From Bacteroidales bacterium UBA1374 (lineage in GTDB: Bacteria > Bacteroidota > Bacteroidia > Bacteroidales > UBA932): 64,000 bases of DNA. The position numbers were made by a program, and so were the translations under genes. Location: positions 1 through 64,000 of the forward strand of contig DBRG01000016.1 of NCBI GenBank assembly GCA_002305545.1, read 5' to 3'. Below the pieces are notes generated by a model. It saw only the letters and a list, made by a program, of their open reading frames with translations. It made no database searches and was not told where the DNA came from. Positions 9,272 to 18,109 of the stretch are shown one piece after another (position 1 is the first letter of the stretch; every line of letters starts with the position of its first letter).

Positions 9272-9958
9272 CTATTTTTGCCCGTAATAGGCATCCGGTC
9301 CGTGTTTGCGTTCAAAGTGCTTGTCAATCAGCAATTGATTCATTTCCAGTGAAGGATTAATGGAATAAGCCACAGCTGCCATTTTGGCCACCTGTTCCAG
9401 GACAACTGCGTTCTCCACCGCCTGGAACGGATCTGCTCCCCATGTGAACGGACCGTGATTCTTCACAAGCACTGCAGGAGTATGCATGGGATCCATATCC
9501 CTGAAACGTTCAATGATCATATTTCCCGTCTCCCATTCATAATTCCTGTTGATCTGTTTTTTGTTCATGGCAGCGGTACAGGGAATGGCACCATGAAAAT
9601 AATCTGCATGGGTTGTACCGATATTGGGCAGGTCAACACCTGCCTGTGCCCATGAAGTGGCATAGACTGAATGAGTATGGACTATGCCCCCGATACCTTC
9701 AAAAGCACGGTATAAGGCAAGATGGGTGGGAGTATCCGAGGATGGCCTCAGATCTCCCTCCATTACCTTTCCGTCCTTGTCGACAACCACCATCTGGGCG
9801 GCGGTCATAGTCCGGTAACTTACACCGGAGGGTTTAATAACCACCAGACCCGTTTCACGGTCAATGGCCGAAACATTTCCCCAGGTAAAAATCACCAGAC
9901 CATGTTCCACCAACATGAGGTTTGCCTGGAGTACTTTTTCTTTTAAAGATTCTAACAT
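9272..9958 (-). CDS. araD: L-ribulose-5-phosphate 4-epimerase AraD
   Basis: A 228-residue cytosolic class II aldolase-type enzyme of normal family length. It converts L-ribulose 5-phosphate to D-xylulose 5-phosphate by a zinc-dependent retro-aldol mechanism. The metal ligands are visible as His94 and His96 in VHTHS and His168 in KNHGPF. Asp75 in SSDTPTH and Asp119 in HADYF correspond to the catalytic Asp76 and Asp120 of the Escherichia coli enzyme, and a tyrosine near the C-terminus (DAYYGQK) fits Tyr229. It lies 9 bases after the symporter and completes the arabinose pathway with AraA and AraB, which are encoded divergently about 5 kb away. Confidence 0.95.
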   Translation of the reverse strand: MLESLKEKVLQANLMLVEHGLVIFTWGNVSAIDRETGLVVIKPSGVSYRTMTAAQMVVVDKDGKVMEGDLRPSSDTPTHLALYRAFEGIGGIVHTHSVYATSWAQAGVDLPNIGTTHADYFHGAIPCTAAMNKKQINRNYEWETGNMIIERFRDMDPMHTPAVLVKNHGPFTWGADPFQAVENAVVLEQVAKMAAVAYSINPSLEMNQLLIDKHFERKHGPDAYYGQK

Positions 9959-9967
9959 GATGCTAAA

Positions 9968-11647
9968 TTACCAAAAATACCAATAGAAAGCTGCCGTGAT
10001 GCCCAGGATGATCAAGGTGTGGATAACATCCCAGTGATTCCAGCTGGCTCGCGTCTCTGCTTTCTCTGCTTCTGTGGCTGTTCCGAATACCAGGCCCTGG
10101 ATCATGGCCGGTTGTGGTGCTTTGGTAAACATGCTCACCACTATGATGACAATGATACAGAAGAGAAACATCCAGCCGCAGAAGAACAACCAGTTGGTTT
10201 CATAGAAAACACTATAAAAGAGTCCCGAATGGGTTGCCGAATCAACACTGGTGTAAAACACTTTGGCGCCGAGCCGTGTAAGCCCGATCACAAACCCTGT
10301 TATCAGTCCCCACATGCCGCCCTTGGCACTGGCACGTTTCCAAATGATCCCCATAAGGAATGCGGCGGCAATACCCGGGGCCAGAACGGATTGCACGTCC
10401 TGCAAATAGGCGTAGAGAACATCCCCTATGCTTCTCATGACAGGTATCCATAATATGCCCAGGAGGACGATCACAACGGTAGCGATCTGACCTATGCGGA
10501 CCAGTTTCTTTTCTGGTGTCTGCGGCTTGAAGCGCTTATAGAAATCTATGGTGAACAGCATGGCAGAGGAATTGAACAAAGATGCCAGGGAACTCATGAG
10601 CGCAGCCAGGATACCGCAAACCACCATCCCCTTGATGCCTGCAGGCAGCAAAGTGGCTACCAGTTGCGGAAACGCGCTGTCAGCCGTGTTCAGCACGAAT
10701 AGCTGTCCGTTGATTGTTACTCCTTTCTGGGACATGGCAAAAGCGATCATGCCGGGGATAAGGAAAAGGAACACAGGAGTCAATTTGAGGTATGCCCCGA
10801 AAATGGCCCCCCTGCGCGATTCTTTCTGGTTCCGGCCAGAAAGGACACGTTGTACTATATACTGATCTGTACACCAATACCAAAACCCGATGATGGATGA
10901 ACCCAGCAAGGCACCCAGCCACGGAAAATCGGGATCGTTGTTGTTCCGTATCAGGTTGACCATGGAATCCCCGTATTCATTGACAGGGGTGGCTCCGCAG
11001 ATAGCCAGCACTTCTTCCCAGCTCCCGACGGCTCTCATTCCCAGCACAAGGATGACCAGGGATCCAATAAGGATGATTGGCGTTTGAAGTACAGAAGTGT
11101 ACAATACGGATTTCATTCCACCCAGCACCGTGTACAGGGCAGTGAGCAAGACCAGGCCTATAGCGGAGATCCAGAAAAAATCTATGCCCCAGAGTTCCTC
11201 TATGCCGAATACTTGCTGGAAAACAAGTCCTCCCGCATAAACGGTCACGGCAACCTTGGTGAGCACATAACTCACCAGGGAAATCAAAGACAGTATGGTA
11301 CGTGATTCCTTATTATAACGCTTTTCCAGGAACTCGGGCATGGTGAGGACCATGCTTCGTGAATAGAAGGGAACAAAAACCCAGCCCAGCAGCAGGATTA
11401 TCCATCCCTGGATCTCCCAGTGTGCCATGGCCATACCGCTGGAAGCTCCGGCTCCGGCCAGGCCAATCAGGTGTTCAGACCCGATATTGGAAGCAAATAT
11501 TGATGCCCCTATGGCCAGCCAGGTCACATCACGGCCACCCAGAAAATAATCTTTAGAATCTTTCGATTTCCTTCTTAATACCCATACTACGATCCCTATC
11601 AATACCAGGGCAAAAAGGCCGATGACAATCCAATCCAGTAATTGCAT
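9968..11647 (-). CDS. Sodium:solute symporter (SSS family), likely L-arabinose uptake
   Basis: A 559-residue inner-membrane transporter of the SSS/SGLT family with about 14 predicted helices. The conserved first-helix region (KDYFLGGRDVTWLAIGASIFASNIGSE is spread over residues 33-59) is typical of SGLT-type sodium:sugar carriers. The helix pattern continues through to WNHWDVIHTLIILG near the end. Its place between aldose 1-epimerase and araD supports uptake of L-arabinose from the periplasm, but specificity is inferred from context only. Spacing to the neighbours is 9-11 bases, so it is co-transcribed. Confidence 0.9.
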   Translation of the reverse strand: MQLLDWIVIGLFALVLIGIVVWVLRRKSKDSKDYFLGGRDVTWLAIGASIFASNIGSEHLIGLAGAGASSGMAMAHWEIQGWIILLLGWVFVPFYSRSMVLTMPEFLEKRYNKESRTILSLISLVSYVLTKVAVTVYAGGLVFQQVFGIEELWGIDFFWISAIGLVLLTALYTVLGGMKSVLYTSVLQTPIILIGSLVILVLGMRAVGSWEEVLAICGATPVNEYGDSMVNLIRNNNDPDFPWLGALLGSSIIGFWYWCTDQYIVQRVLSGRNQKESRRGAIFGAYLKLTPVFLFLIPGMIAFAMSQKGVTINGQLFVLNTADSAFPQLVATLLPAGIKGMVVCGILAALMSSLASLFNSSAMLFTIDFYKRFKPQTPEKKLVRIGQIATVVIVLLGILWIPVMRSIGDVLYAYLQDVQSVLAPGIAAAFLMGIIWKRASAKGGMWGLITGFVIGLTRLGAKVFYTSVDSATHSGLFYSVFYETNWLFFCGWMFLFCIIVIIVVSMFTKAPQPAMIQGLVFGTATEAEKAETRASWNHWDVIHTLIILGITAAFYWYFW

Positions 11648-11658
11648 AAAAAAAACGA

Positions 11659-12804
11659 TTAATCGGTTATTGTGCTGAATTTATAAGTGCAGTGACTGGT
11701 ATAGGTCTCTCCCGGACGCAATGCCGTGGTTGGCCATTCCTGCTTATTGGGAGAATCCGGATAATGCTGCGTTTCAAGACATACGGCAGCACGTTTTTGA
11801 TAAACGATCCCGTTTTTTCCCGTTACTTTCCCATCCAGGAAATTGCCTGAATAAACCTGTATCCCCGGCTCTTCCGTATAAACATCCAGTTTTATACCGC
11901 TTTCGGGTGAGAAAAGCGTGGCGGCAACGGTGCCCATATCTCCCTGAGTGTCCAGCACCCAGTTGTGGTCATAGCCGTTACCGTACTTTATCTGTTCATA
12001 TCCTGTACTGTCAATGTCTTTTCCAATGGCTTTGGGTGTGGTGAAATCCATTGGTGTACCTGCTACCGGCACCATCTCACCGGTGGGTATGAGTGTTCTT
12101 CCAACGGGTGTGAAGCATGTTGCATTGACATACAGGAAATGATCCAGGATGTTTTGTGCGGGATTTCCGCTCAGGTTGAAATAGGAATGGTTTGTCATGT
12201 TGATGACAGTAGGTTTGTCTGTTGTGGCCTGGTATGCAATTTCCAGGGCGTTTTCCGGGGTGACGGTATATGTTACCCTGGCTGTAACGTTTCCCGGGAA
12301 GGATTCGTCTCCGTCCGGAGAATGCAGCACAAGGGTCACGGATTGTTCGGTAAGCTTTTCCACTTCATACACCTTGTATTGCCATCCTTTTGGCCCTCCG
12401 TGCAGACAATGTCCGAAGTTGTTTTTGGGCAGTTCATAGTCAGTTCCGTCCAGTGCAAAACGTCCCTGGTCTATCCTGTTGGCATACCTGCCGATGGAAG
12501 CCCCGAAATCCGAGGGAATTTCCATATAATCGGTTACATTGCTGAAACCCAGGACCACGTCACGCAGCGTGCCTTCCCTGTCAGGAACCATAATGGATAC
12601 GACGCGTCCTCCGAAATTTGTGATACACACTTCCATTCCCTGGCTGTTTTTCAAGATATACAGCCCGGTCTGCTGCCCGTCTTTTTCTGCTTTGAAGTTG
12701 TTTGGATACAATCCCGAAACCGATGATGAAGGGGTCTGTGAACATGCGCAGAAAATAAACATGCAAGCCAGGGTAACGCATCCGGTAAATAGTATTCTCT
12801 TCAT
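11659..12804 (-). CDS. galM: Aldose 1-epimerase (mutarotase), lipoprotein
   Basis: A 381-residue mutarotase with a lipoprotein signal (FCAC, Cys21), so it should act in the periplasm on freshly released sugar. The beta-sandwich GalM fold is shown by FGASIGRYANRI, by His206 in NMTNHSYFNL (catalytic acid) and by Glu344 in CLETQHYPDSPN (catalytic base). It interconverts alpha and beta anomers and probably prepares L-arabinose for the adjacent symporter. It lies 28 bases after the GH127 gene and 11 bases before the symporter. Confidence 0.92.
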   Translation of the reverse strand: MKRILFTGCVTLACMFIFCACSQTPSSSVSGLYPNNFKAEKDGQQTGLYILKNSQGMEVCITNFGGRVVSIMVPDREGTLRDVVLGFSNVTDYMEIPSDFGASIGRYANRIDQGRFALDGTDYELPKNNFGHCLHGGPKGWQYKVYEVEKLTEQSVTLVLHSPDGDESFPGNVTARVTYTVTPENALEIAYQATTDKPTVINMTNHSYFNLSGNPAQNILDHFLYVNATCFTPVGRTLIPTGEMVPVAGTPMDFTTPKAIGKDIDSTGYEQIKYGNGYDHNWVLDTQGDMGTVAATLFSPESGIKLDVYTEEPGIQVYSGNFLDGKVTGKNGIVYQKRAAVCLETQHYPDSPNKQEWPTTALRPGETYTSHCTYKFSTITD

Positions 12805-12832
12805 AGGTAGGTTATTATATATTGTTATATGA

Positions 12833-14764
12833 TCATTGTGTCACTTTATCCCTTGGCAGCCATACCATCATGGATCCTGCCCCCCTGTGAGCCCACGCAT
12901 AGTAGGGAATAAGGGTAAGCAAAACCTCTTTGGCAACCGGAATGTCGTTGTCACCGGTAGCCTGTACCCTGGCGGGTGTTTCCAACTGCACAAAACCGTA
13001 CAGTTTATCCGGGGCGGGTACTGCCCTGAACTCCGGCGCAAGGGGCAGAAGCAAGCTTTGCAGGTCAAAGTCATTATCGGGCCATTCTGCACAGTAAACC
13101 ACCGGCCCCCTTTCAACAGCCAGGCGGCCCCTGTTTGCTTCCACTTCTTCTTTGGCTGTAACTGTCCTGGCTTCCATCTGGAAATTCACCTCTATGGAAT
13201 CGCCTTTTTTCCATTTCCTTTCAATACAAAAATATCCGTCACAAATTGTTCCGTCCGTTGCCTTGCCGTTCACTTTGATGCTGTAACAGGATTTTTTTCC
13301 GTCGGCATATGAATACAGATCTCCGGGAACCGGCCGGTCCTGCACCCAGCCAGGAATACGTACCTTGATGATCACGTTGTCTCCCGGTGCCTTGTCTATG
13401 GTGATGGTGATATCGCCATCCCAGGGATAATCCGTCTGCTGGCGCAAGACCATATCATTATCCAATACTTTGGTGGATAGTGTGTTGGATATGAAAAGAT
13501 TTACATAAAGGCTGTTATCCTTCACAGCATAAATATAGCCGGGGAGTGACGGTATGAACCGTGCTATATTGGAGGGGCAGCAGGCACAGCCAAACCAGGG
13601 TTGGCGTTTGTGCTGACCTTCTGACTCCAGTGGATTGGGATAGAAGAAACTGCCCCCGTCCAGGGAAACACCCGAAATAAGCCCGTTGTATAGCGTACGT
13701 TCCAAAACGTCATAATACCCCGCCTTGCCATGCAGCAGGAAAAGGCGGTGATTAACGTACACGTTTCCAATGGCTGCACAGGTTTCACAATAGGCGGTCA
13801 TATTGGGCAACTCGTAATTCTCACCGAAGGCTTCACCCCGGTTGGTTGCGCCAATCCCGCCGGTGATGTATAATTTCTTTGTTACAATGTTCTCCCAGAT
13901 ACGGTCTATGGCAGCGATATAGGATTCGTCCCCTGTAAGGGCCGCCACATCTGCCATGCCGGAGTACATGTAAGTGGCACGTACTGAATGACCGACCGCT
14001 TCGTCCTGCTGAATGACGGGTATATGGGCCTGACTGTACAAGTCTTTGCGGGAAGTATATCCGCGTTTGTCAAGAAAGAATTTGGCTTGACGGAGGTATT
14101 TCTCATCTCCTGTCACCAGGTACAGTTTTGCCAGGGCCATTTCGGCTATCTGGTGGCCTGGCACGGCAACCACCTGTCCGGGACCCTCTCCTATCTCTCG
14201 GCAGACACAATCTGCATAACGTATGGCAATATCCAGGAATGTCCTTTTTCCGGTAGCCTGGTAATGAGCAATGGCTCCTTCCACCATGTGTCCCAGGTTG
14301 TAGAATTCATGGCTCAATTCCTCCACTTTTTCCCATCTTTTACTCCCGGCCCATTCGTGGGGATGTTGGGGATTCATGGTACGGGCCGTATACAGGTATC
14401 CGTCGGGTTCCTGTGCAGCAGTCACCAGTATCAGGACACTGTCAATATAGGCTTCCAGCTTCTTATCGGGATAGGTTTGAAGCAAATAACTGGCTCCTTC
14501 AATGGTCTTGTAGACGTCGGTGTCATCAAAGGAATAGCCTGTAACATCATTTTCCAAGCCGGGGTGGGCAGCCTTGACGAAGTTATCATAACGCCCGGTT
14601 TCCTCACACTTGCTGAAAGCAAGAGGAACAGTGACCTCACGGCTGGCTTTCAGGCGCTGTCCCCAGAAAGCATCGGTTATTAAGACAGACGTAAAAGGCA
14701 CCGGATCAATGGGATAGCCATGCAGCACCAGCGAAAGAAGAGGTATCGCCCATAGTTTTATCAT
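12833..14764 (-). CDS. GH127 beta-L-arabinofuranosidase (short form)
   Basis: A 643-residue GH127 enzyme, first gene of the arabinose operon. The zinc and nucleophile residues are intact: Glu327 and Cys329 in YCETCA, and Cys395-Cys396 in CACCPSN. It is a paralogue of the 2771-5230 enzyme but ends right after the beta-sandwich, without the extra C-terminal domain. The N-terminus is a short hydrophobic signal (MIKLWAIPLLSLVLHGYPI), so it is probably periplasmic. It would cleave beta-L-arabinofuranosyl links from arabinan-type or hydroxyproline-linked glycans. A CATATTTG element 22 bases upstream of the ATG may drive the operon. Confidence 0.9.
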   Translation of the reverse strand: MIKLWAIPLLSLVLHGYPIDPVPFTSVLITDAFWGQRLKASREVTVPLAFSKCEETGRYDNFVKAAHPGLENDVTGYSFDDTDVYKTIEGASYLLQTYPDKKLEAYIDSVLILVTAAQEPDGYLYTARTMNPQHPHEWAGSKRWEKVEELSHEFYNLGHMVEGAIAHYQATGKRTFLDIAIRYADCVCREIGEGPGQVVAVPGHQIAEMALAKLYLVTGDEKYLRQAKFFLDKRGYTSRKDLYSQAHIPVIQQDEAVGHSVRATYMYSGMADVAALTGDESYIAAIDRIWENIVTKKLYITGGIGATNRGEAFGENYELPNMTAYCETCAAIGNVYVNHRLFLLHGKAGYYDVLERTLYNGLISGVSLDGGSFFYPNPLESEGQHKRQPWFGCACCPSNIARFIPSLPGYIYAVKDNSLYVNLFISNTLSTKVLDNDMVLRQQTDYPWDGDITITIDKAPGDNVIIKVRIPGWVQDRPVPGDLYSYADGKKSCYSIKVNGKATDGTICDGYFCIERKWKKGDSIEVNFQMEARTVTAKEEVEANRGRLAVERGPVVYCAEWPDNDFDLQSLLLPLAPEFRAVPAPDKLYGFVQLETPARVQATGDNDIPVAKEVLLTLIPYYAWAHRGAGSMMVWLPRDKVTQ

Positions 14765-14913
14765 AATTATTGCTAATTTAGAAATTCAAATATGATGAAA
14801 ATATCTTTTTTCTCCCCGGGTGTGGTCTAATTTTAAATGAAAATGAATTCTTTTACACATTCACAACCTGCCCATTTTTGTTTACTTTGTATAAATCAAA
14901 TAATAGTTACGTT
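14765..14913. promoter_or_regulatory. Divergent promoter region between the arabinose operon and araAB
   Basis: This 149-base AT-rich spacer must hold both divergent promoters. On the minus strand CATATTTG (14787-14794) differs from the -7 consensus TAnnTTTG at the first base and lies 22 bases before the GH127 ATG. On the plus strand TTACTTTG (14882-14889) has one mismatch and lies 24 bases before the araA ATG. No clear -33 partner or operator palindrome could be assigned. Co-regulation of both units by L-arabinose is inferred from the arrangement. Confidence 0.4.
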
Positions 14914-16416
14914 ATGGCATTTGAAAATTTTGAAGTATGGTTTGTAACAGGAGCACAGCTTCTTTACGGAGGAGATGCGGTTATTGCCGTGGATGCTCAT
15001 TCCACCCAAATGGTAAAGGGATTGAACGATTCGGGTAATCTGCCCGTAAAAGTCGTTTATAAAGGGACGGTGAATTCAGAGAAAGAGGTAACCGCCACTT
15101 TCAAGGAAGCCAATAATTGTGAAAAATGCATCGGGGTGATAACCTGGATGCATACTTTCTCCCCTGCCAAGATGTGGATCCATGGATTGCAGGCACTAGA
15201 CAAGCCGTTGCTGCATTTCCATACGCAGTTCAATAAAGAGATTCCCTGGGACACCATGGATATGGATTTCATGAACCTCAACCAGAGTGCGCACGGAGAC
15301 CGGGAATTCGGACATATTGTGACCCGGATGCGCAAAAACCGGAAAGTGGTTGCCGGTCACTGGCAGGATGATAAGGCACAGGCTCAGATTGCCGTCTGGA
15401 TGCGGGTTGCCGCGGCCTGGGCCGATGCCCATGATATGAGGATCATCCGCTTTGGTGACCAGATGAACAATGTGGCCGTGACAGACGGAGACAAGGTGGA
15501 AGCTGAGATGCGCCTTGGATATCATGTAGATTATTGTCCGATCGCCGAACTGGTTGCCGTGCAGTCACAGGTTACCGATGCAGAAGTGGATGCCCTGGTG
15601 GCTGAATATGAATCCCAGTACAAGGTGGCCGACAATTGCAAAGACGGGGGAAAAGACCGTGCCCAGGTTCTGAAGGCAGCCCGTGAAGAGATAGCCCTCC
15701 GCAGGTTCCTGCAAGAAAAGGGAGCCAAGGCCTTTACCACGAATTTTGACGATCTGGCCGGGCTGGACCAGTTACCCGGACTTGCCTGCCAGCGTCTCAT
15801 GGCTGAAGGCTATGGTTTTGGCGCTGAAGGTGACTGGAAGACTGCCGCCCTTACAAGGACGGTGTGGTTCATGAGCCAGGGCATGCCTAAGGGGTGTTCC
15901 TTCATGGAAGACTATACCATACATTTTGACGGTAAAAAGAGTGCTATCCTCCAGGCTCACATGCTGGAAGTATCTCCTTTGCTGGCAGACAAAAAGCCCC
16001 GGCTCGAAGTTCATCCCCTGGGCATCGGCGGCAAGAATGACCCGGCCCGCCTGGTGTTCACCTCAAAGGAAGGCGAAGGCATTGCTGCTACCGTCATTGA
16101 CATGGGTAACCGTTTCCGTCTGATAGTGAACAAGGTGGATTGCATCAGATCCAAAGCACTTCCCAAACTCCCCGTTGCTTCTACCCTCTGGATCCCCCGT
16201 CCTGATTTTGAAGTGGGAGCCAGCAGCTGGATCCTTGCAGGGGGTACCCATCACACCGCTTTTTCGTATGACCTGACCGTGGAATATATGCAGGATTATG
16301 CTGAAATGGCGGGGATAGAACTGGTGGTCATTGATGAAAACACCACCATCAATTCGCTCAAGAAAGAGTTGAAGCTGAACGAGATATATTACCTGTTGAA
16401 CAAAGCGTTGTGCTAG
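14914..16416 (+). CDS. araA: L-arabinose isomerase AraA
   Basis: A 500-residue cytosolic enzyme of standard length that converts L-arabinose to L-ribulose. The catalytic and manganese-binding residues match the E. coli enzyme closely: Glu305 (GAEGDWK), Glu332 (FMEDYT), His349 (AHMLEV) and His447 (GGTHHT). E. coli has 306, 333, 350 and 450. The ATG at 14914 was chosen because it begins with the family start (FENFEVWFVTGAQ) and leaves room for the promoter. Only one base separates its stop from araB, so the two are co-transcribed. Confidence 0.97.
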   Translation: MAFENFEVWFVTGAQLLYGGDAVIAVDAHSTQMVKGLNDSGNLPVKVVYKGTVNSEKEVTATFKEANNCEKCIGVITWMHTFSPAKMWIHGLQALDKPLLHFHTQFNKEIPWDTMDMDFMNLNQSAHGDREFGHIVTRMRKNRKVVAGHWQDDKAQAQIAVWMRVAAAWADAHDMRIIRFGDQMNNVAVTDGDKVEAEMRLGYHVDYCPIAELVAVQSQVTDAEVDALVAEYESQYKVADNCKDGGKDRAQVLKAAREEIALRRFLQEKGAKAFTTNFDDLAGLDQLPGLACQRLMAEGYGFGAEGDWKTAALTRTVWFMSQGMPKGCSFMEDYTIHFDGKKSAILQAHMLEVSPLLADKKPRLEVHPLGIGGKNDPARLVFTSKEGEGIAATVIDMGNRFRLIVNKVDCIRSKALPKLPVASTLWIPRPDFEVGASSWILAGGTHHTAFSYDLTVEYMQDYAEMAGIELVVIDENTTINSLKKELKLNEIYYLLNKALC

Positions 16417-16417
16417 C

Positions 16418-18055
16418 ATGGATAAATACGTTATAGGACTCGATTACGGAACCGATTCGGTTCGAGCCGTGATTGTCAACGCACGTACCGGTGAAACGGT
16501 CGCCACCTCTGTAAAATATTATCCCCGCTGGATGGAAGGCAAATACTGTTTGCCTTCTGCCAACAGGTACCGTCAACATCCCCTGGATTACATAGAAGTG
16601 CTTGAAACCTCTGTCAGGGAGGCTCTTTCGCTGGCTCCTGCGGGAACGGCCGGGAATGTGGTGGGAATAGCTTTTGATACAACGGGAAGCACGCCTGTCT
16701 TTATCGATGAAACCGGAACGCCGCTGGCCCTTCTGCCCGGATTTGAAGAAAATCCGGATGCCATGTTCGTGCTTTGGAAAGACCACACGGCCGTTGCCGA
16801 GGCCGCGGAGATCAACAAACTATGCAGTACCTGGGACATTGACTATACCGCTTATGTGGGAGGCATCTATTCATCTGAATGGTTCTGGGCCAAGGCGTTG
16901 CATATTCTCCGAAATAGCAGTTCCGTAAGGGAAAAGGCTCATTCCATAGTAGAACACTGCGAATGGATGCCCGCATTGCTGACCGGGGTGAAAAAATCGT
17001 CAGACATTGTCAGAAGCCGCTGTGCACAGGGTCATAAGGCCATGTGGCATCCTCGCTGGGGAGGCCTGCCCGGAGAGGATTTCCTGGTAGCGCTTGATCC
17101 CCTTCTGGCTGGTTTCAGGGACAGGCTTTTTGAGGAAACCCATACGGCCGATAAACCGGTGGGTACTTTGACCCCCGAGTGGGCTGAACGCCTGGGCCTT
17201 GGCACCGGAGTAGTGGTAGCGGGCGGGGCCTTTGACTGCCACATGGGGGCAGTGGGGGCCAACATTACACCGAACACTTTTGTCAGGGTCATCGGAACAT
17301 CAACCTGTGATATCATGGTCGCTCCCTATGACGAGATCGGATCTTCACTCATCCGGGGCATTTGCGGACAGGTGGACGGCTCGGTGATTCCCGGGATGAT
17401 AGGCCTTGAAGCAGGGCAATCGGGTTTCGGCGATGTTTACGCCTGGTTCAGGCAAGTCCTCGAGTTTCCGCTCAGGCAACTGCTGCCGGACGGAGAACAG
17501 GCCGATGTGCTTTCTGAAAAGATCATTCCTGCGCTAACGGCCGAAGCCGGGAAAATTCCCGTGGGAGAATGTACCCTCATTGCCACCGACTGGATGAACG
17601 GCCGTCGCACACCCGACGCCAACCAGTTGCTCAAAGGGGCCATTGCCGGCATTACGCTCGGCACTTCGGCTCCGCATATCTTCAAGGCTTTGGTCGAAGC
17701 TACCGCTTTTGGTTCCAGGGCCATTGTGGAACGTTTCCGGAGCGAGGGCATCCGGATAGACCATGTCATCGGGATCGGAGGCATTGCCCTGAAGTCGCCA
17801 TTCGTGATGCAAATCCTGAGCGATGTGCTGGATATGCCCATTGAGGTTTGTCGTACCGACCAGGCCTGTGCGCTGGGGGCCGCCATGTTTGCTGCCACTG
17901 CTGCAGGTCTCTACACAAAGGTGGAGGAAGCCCAGCGTGCCATGAACTCGGGATTTGCCAAAACTTACCATCCCCGAAAGGAAATGGCCCGGGCATACGA
18001 CAAGGAATACCGCAGGTATCTTGAACTGGGACGCTACTGCGAAGGTTCCATCTAA
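16418..18055 (+). CDS. araB: L-ribulokinase AraB
   Basis: A 545-residue FGGY-family carbohydrate kinase that phosphorylates L-ribulose to L-ribulose 5-phosphate. The N-terminal phosphate-binding loop is GLDYGTDSVRAV. The substrate region holds DTTGSTPVF. The second domain carries GGAFDCHMGAVG, GTSTCDIM, DWMNGRRTPDA and IGGIALKSPF, all typical of ribulokinases. It starts one base after araA and ends in a strong inverted repeat shared with the convergent CE15 gene. With AraA and AraD it forms a complete arabinose-to-xylulose-5-phosphate route, split over two divergent transcripts. Confidence 0.96.
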   Translation: MDKYVIGLDYGTDSVRAVIVNARTGETVATSVKYYPRWMEGKYCLPSANRYRQHPLDYIEVLETSVREALSLAPAGTAGNVVGIAFDTTGSTPVFIDETGTPLALLPGFEENPDAMFVLWKDHTAVAEAAEINKLCSTWDIDYTAYVGGIYSSEWFWAKALHILRNSSSVREKAHSIVEHCEWMPALLTGVKKSSDIVRSRCAQGHKAMWHPRWGGLPGEDFLVALDPLLAGFRDRLFEETHTADKPVGTLTPEWAERLGLGTGVVVAGGAFDCHMGAVGANITPNTFVRVIGTSTCDIMVAPYDEIGSSLIRGICGQVDGSVIPGMIGLEAGQSGFGDVYAWFRQVLEFPLRQLLPDGEQADVLSEKIIPALTAEAGKIPVGECTLIATDWMNGRRTPDANQLLKGAIAGITLGTSAPHIFKALVEATAFGSRAIVERFRSEGIRIDHVIGIGGIALKSPFVMQILSDVLDMPIEVCRTDQACALGAAMFAATAAGLYTKVEEAQRAMNSGFAKTYHPRKEMARAYDKEYRRYLELGRYCEGSI

Positions 18056-18059
18056 TAAA

Positions 18060-18109
18060 ATAACCGGGTGAATGGGTCAAGCAAAGTCTCGTCCCATTCA
18101 CCCGGTTAT
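18060..18109. terminator. Hairpin between convergent araB and CE15 genes
   Basis: A perfect 17-base inverted repeat: ATAACCGGGTGAATGGG at 18060-18076 and its exact complement at 18093-18109, with a 16-base loop. It lies between two converging genes, and its right arm touches the last base of the CE15 stop codon. There is no long T-run on the plus side; on the minus side the bases after the stem read TTTATTAG. It probably acts as a bidirectional terminator or 3-prime stabiliser. Confidence 0.75.

Noticed and set aside
9250..9327. Longer start for the GH43 gene at 9327
   Set aside because: It would overlap araD and put 26 polar residues before a normal signal sequence.
11965..12726. 253-codon plus-strand open frame
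   Set aside because: Antisense to aldose 1-epimerase, whose catalytic motifs are intact; the frame is cysteine-rich in a way typical of shadow frames.
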